Source of the DNA: Kiritimatiellia bacterium | Lineage (GTDB): Bacteria > Verrucomicrobiota > Kiritimatiellia > JAFGHX01 | Reading direction: 5' to 3' | DNA: 40,074 nt | Assembly (NCBI GenBank): GCA_016929905.1 | Contig: JAFGHX010000117.1 | Coordinates: 1-40,074, forward strand | Shown here: piece after piece, positions 23,254 to 30,600 of the stretch | How positions within the stretch are numbered: the first letter of the stretch is position 1 | Layout: each line of letters begins with the position of its first letter | Program-made: the position numbers and the translations under genes | The notes under the pieces: model-generated | Told to the model about the DNA's origin: nothing | What the model saw: only the letters and a program-made list of their open reading frames with translations | The model's database searches: none

Positions 23254-23455
23254 GTCATGGGCTCGCTGCGCGGTCAATGGCTCGCTGCGCTCGCGTCAGT
23301 TGCGTGCTTCGCACGCGTCATTGGCGTGCTGCGCTCGCGTCACTGGAGGTGCCCCCCCTTCCGGCGACAGAATGACGCGCAGCCTGTGACGGGCGAAGCC
23401 CTAATGACGGCGAAGCCAATTGACATCCCTGACTGACGGGCGAAGCCGAATGACG
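23254..23455. repeat. GTCA-based 22-bp tandem repeats and related inverted units
   Basis: Units beginning GTCA start at 23254, 23273, 23295, 23317 and 23339 (period 19 then 22, 22, 22), for example GTCAATGGCTCGCTGCGC. From 23387 onward, units of the type TGACGGGCGAAGCC appear in roughly inverted sense (23387, 23405, 23434, 23451). They fill the 230-bp gap between two minus-strand genes. Confidence 0.8.
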
Positions 23456-23460
23456 GTCCC

Positions 23461-24294
23461 CTACATGTATCCCAGGCTTCGCAGTTTCTCCATGAGCCCT
23501 TCTTTGTCCTGGCGCCGGCCGCCGCGTTCGGTGGTGTTTTCGAGGTCCTGTTCCCAGGCGGGCACATCGGTGACCTTCCGGGTTGTGACCCGCGCGCCGA
23601 GCGAGCGGAAGCCCTGCTTGTAGAGTGCGCAGATGGGGATTTCGTACTGGAAATGCGCGTCCCAGACGTCGCGCTCGGTGAAGTGCAGGATCGGGCAGAC
23701 CCGCATATGTTCGGGGCTGAGGCTGGTGGCCTTGCGCGGGCTGAAGTACTGTTCGTTGGCGCGCGCGCCCTGCTCGTCCCAGCGGATCCCCTCGACGAAC
23801 GCGGCGATGCCCTTTGCTTCCAGGTGCACGTTCAGCGTCGCGGTTTTCATCAGGTGGTTCCCGACGAAGGATTCCGGCTCGTAGTCGAACTCGTCCTCTT
23901 CGTAGCCGAGCCGCTCGACTTCCTTGCGGTTGCGCGCGTTGAGGGCGCTGACCTTCACCGTGTTGCCGAGCACCCCGCCGGCGGCGCGGGACACGTCGTG
24001 GTTGTGGATCATATCGAGCTTCACGTCCCATTTTTCGGCCCACTCGGCGAGGAAGGCGCGGATTTCGTCGAACATGTCGCCCTCGTCGATGCAGAAGGCC
24101 TGCGGGATCGGGATGCCCTGTTCCAGGCAGACCTGCCGGATCAGCCAGAGCACCAGCGTGCTGTCCTTGCCGCCGGTCCAGGCGATCGCGAGTTTGTCGT
24201 GCGGATAGGTCTCGAGCGCCTCGGCGATGATCTTCTTGGCGGCGTCGATCTTCTTCGCGATGAGTTGGGTCTTGTCCTCGGTTGTCGTTGCCAT
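23461..24294 (-). CDS. PAPS reductase/CysD-superfamily protein
   Basis: A 277-aa adenine-nucleotide alpha-hydrolase-fold protein. The PP-loop is AIAWTGGKDSTLVLW (residues 36-50). FCIDEGDMFDE, RWDEQGARANEQYFSPR and CPILHFTERDVWD follow in the order seen in CysD and PAPS reductase relatives. No CysN partner and no typical PAPS-reductase C-terminal ECGLH motif are present, so classical sulfate assimilation is not proven; sulfur transfer or another adenylation step is possible. ATG 24294 was chosen over the 24372 start because AGGAGG precedes it and the extra residues lie in low-complexity DNA. It follows the IclR gene on the same strand. Confidence 0.87.
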   Translation of the reverse strand: MATTTEDKTQLIAKKIDAAKKIIAEALETYPHDKLAIAWTGGKDSTLVLWLIRQVCLEQGIPIPQAFCIDEGDMFDEIRAFLAEWAEKWDVKLDMIHNHDVSRAAGGVLGNTVKVSALNARNRKEVERLGYEEDEFDYEPESFVGNHLMKTATLNVHLEAKGIAAFVEGIRWDEQGARANEQYFSPRKATSLSPEHMRVCPILHFTERDVWDAHFQYEIPICALYKQGFRSLGARVTTRKVTDVPAWEQDLENTTERGGRRQDKEGLMEKLRSLGYM

Positions 24295-24373
24295 GGTGTT
24301 GTCCTCCTTTTCACTTGGCCGGGGACCCACCCCTGTCCCCACCTTTGTCCTGACCTTGAACCATGAGTCCACG

Positions 24374-24465
24374 CCAAGAAAGCGGCTCGCGAGGACGCTC
24401 GCCCTCCATTAACGCCAGATGTCATGGCGATGGAGGGCGAGGCTCCTGACGAGCCGGGTTCTTGG
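24374..24465. repeat. REP-like palindrome, copy 2
   Basis: Arms 24383-24408 and 24431-24456 match at 22 of 26 positions and carry the same GGCTCGCGAGGACGCTCGCC core as copy 1. Outer CCAAGAA/TTCTTGG and inner CGCCA/TGGCG pairs extend the symmetry across the whole element. It lies between the IclR and PAPS-reductase-like genes and is the most diverged of the three copies. Confidence 0.85.
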
Positions 24466-24479
24466 AACGGACTCAACCA

Positions 24480-25295
24480 TCAACCATGGCCGATCCGCGA
24501 CTCCGGTCGCGGATCGGCGCACGCTACCTGCGCGCCTGCCTTCAGTAACCCCACGATCTGCTTCTCCCGCTTCCTTCCGATCCGGTACAGGGGCCCGACC
24601 ACGCTGAGCGCGCCGGCCGCCGTGCCGCTGCCGTCCAGGATCGGCACGGCGATGCGCGCGATGTCGCGCGTCTGCCGCCCGTAGTCGGCGGCGAACCCGT
24701 TGCGGCGCGTCTTGTCCAGCTCGCGGGCGGGCACTCGGCTCAGATAGGTGACGCGTTCGTGCAGCAGCCCGAGCCGGCGCCTGGACCTGACCGTTTCGGT
24801 GATGGCGCGGACCAGTTCGCGTCCCTTGTCATCGGGCAGAAACGCGAGGACGGCGAGCGTGATGGGGTTCGAGAGGCCGAGCATGCTGGTGCCGACCTTG
24901 CGGATGAGCTGGATGGGCTCGGGCGATTCGGCGACGTCGACGATCACGATCTCGCGGCCCTCGAGCCAGGCGAGTTCGACGCTCTCGCGCGTGCGGTCGC
25001 GGATCCGCTCGAGCACGGGGCTGATGGCGGCGCGAACCGCGTGGCTCTGCATCGCGAGGCTGCCGAGCTTGAGCGCGCCGAGCCCCAACCCGATCGCGTT
25101 GCCGCCGTTGGCCCGGCGCAGGTAGGAGCGGTCCAGCAGTGCGTTGATGACGCGGAAGCCGGACGCGACGGGCATGCCGAGCGCGCGGACCGCGGCGTTG
25201 GCCGAGACGGGGCTGTCGCTCCGCGCGACATACTCGAGAATATCGAGCGCCTTGTCCACGGCCGGCGCGGCGGAGACGGGGGCTTTATTTCTCAT
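24480..25295 (-). CDS. IclR-family transcriptional regulator
   Basis: A 271-aa regulator. The N-terminal winged helix (AVDKALDILEYVARSDSPVS, about residues 10-75) precedes the IclR effector-binding domain, with RESVELAWLEGREIVIVDVA and GRQTRDIARIAVPILDGSG typical of the fold. The ATG at 25295 lies inside a long palindrome that follows a strong promoter, so the protein probably represses its own gene. Downstream on the same strand are the PAPS-reductase-like and propeller genes, the most likely targets; the nitrilase gene upstream is a weaker candidate. Confidence 0.9.
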   Translation of the reverse strand: MRNKAPVSAAPAVDKALDILEYVARSDSPVSANAAVRALGMPVASGFRVINALLDRSYLRRANGGNAIGLGLGALKLGSLAMQSHAVRAAISPVLERIRDRTRESVELAWLEGREIVIVDVAESPEPIQLIRKVGTSMLGLSNPITLAVLAFLPDDKGRELVRAITETVRSRRRLGLLHERVTYLSRVPARELDKTRRNGFAADYGRQTRDIARIAVPILDGSGTAAGALSVVGPLYRIGRKREKQIVGLLKAGAQVACADPRPESRIGHG

Positions 25296-25352
25296 ATATG
25301 ATATATCCTCTTATATATGAGAAGCTTACACCAGAGGCGGTGCGGGTGTCAA
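25289..25352 (-). promoter_or_regulatory. Promoter and palindromic operator of IclR gene
   Basis: On the minus strand TTGACA (25352-25347) and TAAGCT (25328-25323) are 18 bases apart. Directly downstream, TTCTCATATAT (25289-25299) and ATATATGAGAA (25313-25323) form perfect 11-base arms that cover the transcription start and the start codon. The AT-rich block stands out from the surrounding GC-rich DNA. The position fits autorepression. Confidence 0.75.
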
Positions 25353-25435
25353 GAACGTTTTCGGGGGGGGGCAACATGCGCGCCGGCGTGATGAACGGCC
25401 GCGGCCTGGGGCCGCACGAGTTGCCGGATGCGACG

Positions 25436-26284
25436 TTACCCGGCGCCTTCACAGATTTTCGCGTAGAGTTCCGGTCTTCTTTCTTTGAACAGGCAGGTAT
25501 CCCTATCACGCTGCAGAGATCTCTTTTCATCGAGGTCAATCTCTGCCGAGGCGAGGCCCGTCTTCTTGCCCACTTCCGCCAGTATGGTGCCGTCCCAGGA
25601 TACGATACAGGTCCGGCCGAAGATTCGCGGGACTTTGTAGAAGTTCTTGCCGCCCAGAAAATAGGCGGACGATACAAGCCAGAGGCCGTTTTCGATGGCG
25701 CGTGCGCGCAGGATCACATCGGTGTACGACTCCGGCATCCCGCCCCACATGTTCGGCCAGAAGATGATATCGGCTCCGGACAGGGCCAGGATCCTCGCAC
25801 CCTCGGGAAAGTTCAGGTCGTAACAGAGCTGGATCCCGATCTTCACCCCGTTGAGGTCCATCACCGCAAACTCGCTTCCCGGCGTAACGCCTGCATCGCC
25901 TTCGCCCGGGGCGAGATGCACCTTCCTGTACGCACCTTTCAGCCTGCCCTTTTTGTCGATGGCTATGCCTGTGTTGTAGCTCGTGCCATCTTCGGTGAGC
26001 ATCAAGGAAGTCACGATGCCAATTCCGTTCTTCTTGGCGATTCCGGACAGTCGGGTCATGCAGTAGCCGTCCATTTCCTCCCCAGTCTTCTCCGGGGGGC
26101 TGTTTCGTCTCAGGCTCGCGAATGTTTCCGGCAGACATACGATATGGCAGCCTCTGTCCGCGGCTTCTTGGATATGCCGCTCAGCTTCGTCGATCAATGG
26201 CTCGGCCGATTCGAACTTCGGACTTTCGTTCTCATCGGCGGGCGGATGCGGAAGCATGATGGAACCAAGTGTTATCCTCTTCAT
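25436..26284 (-). CDS. Carbon-nitrogen hydrolase (nitrilase superfamily amidase)
   Basis: A 282-aa cytoplasmic amidase-type enzyme with the complete Glu-Lys-Cys triad: Glu53 in CLPETFA, Lys121 in AYRKVHL and Cys154 in QLCYDLNFPE. It hydrolyses a C-N bond in an unknown amide, N-acyl or carbamoyl substrate. The ATG at 26284 begins three bases after the acyltransferase stop, with GGAG seven bases upstream, so it is the last gene of the five-gene operon. GC content is clearly lower than in genes before 21 kb. Its pairing with an acyltransferase suggests that one makes and the other cleaves related amides, which is inference. Confidence 0.93.
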   Translation of the reverse strand: MKRITLGSIMLPHPPADENESPKFESAEPLIDEAERHIQEAADRGCHIVCLPETFASLRRNSPPEKTGEEMDGYCMTRLSGIAKKNGIGIVTSLMLTEDGTSYNTGIAIDKKGRLKGAYRKVHLAPGEGDAGVTPGSEFAVMDLNGVKIGIQLCYDLNFPEGARILALSGADIIFWPNMWGGMPESYTDVILRARAIENGLWLVSSAYFLGGKNFYKVPRIFGRTCIVSWDGTILAEVGKKTGLASAEIDLDEKRSLQRDRDTCLFKERRPELYAKICEGAG

Positions 26285-26287
26285 GTG

Positions 26288-27568
26288 TCACTCCGATGTG
26301 TATTGGCTGCGTGCTGCGAGCGACATCGCCGCCTCGAACCGGGCCCGGTAGTGCTGGGAGCCGAACTGAGAGAAGTCCTCTCTCAGAAAGAACATGCCGC
26401 CGGTGCGCAGTCGCTTGCCGGCCTTGAGATGGTCCAGAAACGCCCGGCGCAGGGCGGTATCCCGGGGTGCCGTATCGGGATCGACCTCGTCGCGGTCGAA
26501 CACGAAATAGAGGCCGTCCTTGCCGCCGGAAGGCAGCGGGAAGAGATAGAGTTCCTGCTGGTACTTCACCAGGTTCGAGGCTTGGCCCAACATATCGACA
26601 AGCTGTGTGTTCAGGATCCAGGAATGGCATTCGAACCCCGCCAAGGACCGATCCGGGTAGTGCTTGGGGAAGAACTCCAGGGCCTGGGCCATCGTTTGGC
26701 GACAACGCTCCAGGCTCATGGGCTCGCCTTCGGGGATATGCGTCCCAAGAACCGTGTCGCCCGGTTGCAGCACACAGTGCCAGGAATCCGTCCTCAGTGT
26801 GACGGTCGTACGGAGGGCCCTCCCCGTCGGGCTGATGGGGCAGCCGGTGATGCGATCTTCGGCTTGCGTCAATTCTGATGTCCACGCGGGGACGCTATCC
26901 GACCACGCGACGAAGCCTTCCGTGTCGTAGGTGACGCCGGGTTCGGATAGCGCCAGTACGCAGCCGTCCCGGCGATGCCGGAAGGCTCTGAGCCGGCCCC
27001 CGAACGGCCGGAAATGGTACTGCATTCGCCCCAACCGATGCAGGTCGCCCGATGCCACGAGCCGGTACCACCACAACAGCTTTCTTTCGATCCCCGGGTG
27101 GCCGTCCGATATCCGGCCATAGCGCTCGCATGCGATGCGAATGCCAGCCGCCGTGGCGCGTGTCACCGTTTCGGGAATGCCATGCGCGCGGTGTTGTTCG
27201 CGAAGCCGCCCGATTGCCGCCATCGCGAGAAGCAGGTAAAAGACGCCGCCGGATCCGTCCAGCGCGTGGTTCAACTCCGGCCACGCGTTGAACGCCCGGC
27301 GTTCGGCGGTCTGGTAGACAAGACGATAGGTGTGCCACGCCAGCAGGCGCAGCGCGGGACGGTCCTGAATGGTCCGCGCGGTCTTCGCCAGGAGCGGGTC
27401 GAATACGTTCGGCAGGCCGGTCCAAACACGGTTCTCGCCAATCGCGTCCTGCGCGAGGAATTCAAGCGAGCCGGCCGGACACGTATCGACCGAAGTCTCC
27501 CACCCCGGTTCGAGCGCGTCGCGCCCTCTGGTCTCACCCAGTTCGTTCAAGACAGAGCTCAGATCCAC
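26288..27568 (-). CDS. NAT_N / GNAT_C-type acyltransferase
   Basis: A 426-aa protein resembling the two-domain acyltransferase family with an N-terminal NAT_N-like helical domain (about residues 1-150) and a GNAT-like C-terminal domain. The C-terminal part includes VLGTHIPEGEPMSLERCRQT, then ALEFFPKHYPD and GFECHSWILNTQLVDMLG, characteristic of the family. It presumably transfers an acyl group to an amine or hydroxyl, but substrates are unknown. Start is GTG at 27568, with AGGTGAG just upstream. It follows the giant gene after 48 bp and precedes the nitrilase-family gene by 3 bp. No signal peptide. Confidence 0.8.
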   Translation of the reverse strand: MDLSSVLNELGETRGRDALEPGWETSVDTCPAGSLEFLAQDAIGENRVWTGLPNVFDPLLAKTARTIQDRPALRLLAWHTYRLVYQTAERRAFNAWPELNHALDGSGGVFYLLLAMAAIGRLREQHRAHGIPETVTRATAAGIRIACERYGRISDGHPGIERKLLWWYRLVASGDLHRLGRMQYHFRPFGGRLRAFRHRRDGCVLALSEPGVTYDTEGFVAWSDSVPAWTSELTQAEDRITGCPISPTGRALRTTVTLRTDSWHCVLQPGDTVLGTHIPEGEPMSLERCRQTMAQALEFFPKHYPDRSLAGFECHSWILNTQLVDMLGQASNLVKYQQELYLFPLPSGGKDGLYFVFDRDEVDPDTAPRDTALRRAFLDHLKAGKRLRTGGMFFLREDFSQFGSQHYRARFEAAMSLAARSQYTSE

Positions 27569-27616
27569 AGCTCACCTGACGGAAGATGGCATGCCCCGAA
27601 CCCAAAATGCAATCCT

Positions 27617-30600
27617 TCACTTCAGGGGCGCCCTGCAGATTTCCGTATACTTCGCCCGGATCTTCCCCTCTCCGCCCCGCCGATCCGAACGGCGCGCGGC
27701 GAAGTAGACCCACGACCTGTCTCTTGGCAAGGCAATCTGGCCTGCCGCGTTGTCTTGCCCCGCCCCCGCCAAAGGCTCGTTCTTCCCGCCGAGTTCCTGC
27801 CGATACAGCGTGCCGTCACTGGCGAATACGAATGACGTCTCGTCGATCCACATGGCCTCCGTCATTTCCCCAAGCTCCTTGATGGCCGGCGGCGCCCCCG
27901 CCCGACGCGTGAGAAGGACACCCTTGTCCTTGGATGTGACGGCCAGAGAGCTGTAGTCCAGGATCGCCAGGATCGTCTCCCGATCCGCCGGCGTCCCGGG
28001 CGCCAGGTCAAAGGCGTTGAAATTGACCTGAGCATTGCCGTCCACGGTGGACTCAAAGAGCTTCTCCGGCTCGCCCGCTGCCCGCCCGCCCCGCACGCCA
28101 ATTCGCCATAGATCGCCCGCGGCCAGGTAATAGATCCAGTCCTGCTCCGCTGCCTTTCGCCAACGCAAGGTCCCCGCCTCGCCCGGCCCCACGGACGCCA
28201 GAGCACGCCGTTTCCGCGTTTCGAGATTCACGATGAATAGGCCCTGATCGTCTCTGGACACAAGCCACTTGCCGTCGGGAGAGAACAGGATGTCATCCCC
28301 TGCTCCGAAATCAATTGGCGTGCCGTTGCTCACCGGCAGCCAATAGAGGTGAGAGGTGGTTCCTTGGGTGGTCAGGTACGCAACAGACTTACCGTCCGGG
28401 GCGATGACGGGAAACCGCTCTGTTTGCGCCGAGCGCGTGAGACGAGCCAGGCGCTTCGTCTCAAGCTCGAGCAGCCAGACATCGGGATACTCCTGCTCGG
28501 AAACGAAGGCCAGGGCTTTCCCGTCCGCCGAGACGGAAGGGGAGCTGTCCTTGTGACGGTTATCCGTGACGATGCCGCCTTGCGCACGGCTATGGATTAC
28601 CGTTGAGAACGCCTGCCCCGACGTTGGAGACTGAACGCTCGGGATCCCGTCAAGGCGTGCCTTTGCATCCAGCCCGCCGGGAAGGACCTCGAATTCACTG
28701 TACGTGGCCTTGAGCACGTCATCTTGGGGGCTGAACAGTCGTGTTCGTATGTCATAAACGCCCAGGGCAAGATCGCCAAGCGACAACATGGCTGTGAACC
28801 TGCGCCCCGACAACTGGCTGATGGTTCCCCTCTTGCCCGGCACGGGCCGGTTGTTCTGAAGCACGTCGATCTCAAAGCGCAACCCCCTCAGATCGGCTCC
28901 GGGCGGAAAGGCAAGCTGGCCGTGCAGAGGGACCCGACTTGAAGATCCGCTCCGCACGAAATAGCGGTCCAAATAGGCAGAGAAATTGTCAGCCTGATAC
29001 TCGATTTTGTAGTTCCCCAACGAGGTCTCTCCGTCGTAGACATTGAAGTAGCACGCCCCCAGCTCCTTGCCCAGGGCGTAGCCGGCGTCGAATCGATGCG
29101 TGTTGTTATTCGATTCGTTCAGATTCGCCGCAAGCCAGCGGGGCGTGCCGTCAGGGGGCACGAACTTCACTCTCAACTGTCTGCCGGCAGGCGTTCCCTT
29201 CAGCCAGAAGCTGGCTCTGTTCTCCCCGCAGACCATGTGACCGGGCGTCCATTTCTCCAGTTCCGCTCCCACTTCAGGCAAGTAGACGTCCAGGAATCTC
29301 TCGGGTTCGTGGAGCCATCTCCAATCCCGGGGCAGCGACCAGGCCACGCATAGAGAATGGGCCGGCGCACTGCGCGCCACACTCAGCCCGAAGCTGGGCG
29401 CGATCTTCAGGGCCGTGATCGGAAGCGCCAATTCGGCGCTCCAGAAATCCTTGCCCACGAAAGCCTTCCCACGCCATTCCTCGGGCCTGACGGCAAGAGC
29501 GTTCAGCCCGGAATTCTTTCTGTGGCGGGTACGATGGCAATAGCCTGCGCGTGTCGATCCGGGCGTGATCGCGAAATGGTAGTACGAATCGTGGTCATGG
29601 TTGGAATCGAGGAACATCTCCACAACATCGTCGTCCCAGATATTGCCGACGTTGTATTCCTGCGCGCGCGTCTTCAAGCCGGCCGGCTTGGGCTCCTCAC
29701 AACGCACGCCCAGATACAGAACATCGTTTCGGCTGTAGACCCAGGCTTTCGTCGCAGGTTCACCCGGCTTAAGAGTGCCCAGTTGAAAGAAGACGTTCCG
29801 CGCCGGCGCCCTGCGCCAGCAAGGCTCATCCAGTTTGCCGTCAAGCACAATGGGCTGTGCAAGCGGCCTGACCCGCACCGTTTCCAATTCATGAACAACG
29901 CGACTGTCGCCTTGTGCCTGATTCTCCTTCTCCACGGAGACCTCCGCCAACAGAGAGGATTCCGAGGAGCCGCCGGAGCTGAGGCCGACAGGCTCTCCCT
30001 TCAGGGCCGTGCACAACAGAGACGTGGCCAGGGCCGCCTTCCAGCGCAAGCCGTCGAAATCTTCCGGAGGGAAAGGACGACCGGAGATCTCGTCCAGATC
30101 GATGAAATTGAGGATTCCGGAAAGCGCGGCGCGAGCCAGGCGGCGGGCCCGGCGCACGGCGGGCCGCTGGTCAGCCTCAGATTTCTCCAGGTACTGTTTC
30201 AGCGTGTGAACATAGGCGTCGTCGTCGACCCCTTCGCGCAGTTCCTCCGAGAGGTAACTTCCGACCATGCGGCCGGCTCGAGAATACAGCGCGCCCGTCC
30301 AATGCGGCACGCCTTGACCGATCTTCTGGCCCCATTCATCATTCTGCCTGCCTCTGCAGTTCGCGTAATGTTCCCGGAACGTCCCATAGGCGCCGGCCTT
30401 GACGAGATAGAAGCCCGGCGTGATTCGCCCCTTATCGCCGTACAGAAGAAACGGTTTGCCGGTCGCTTGCGCCATTTCCGCGAATTCGCGGGCGTCTTTC
30501 GAAACGCCGTGGAACATGCCCAGGCCGGGGAAGTCCGCATGCGTGATCGCCACGGCGGTTCCCCAGTGGGTATTGCAGGTCGTGGCAACATGAATCCGTG

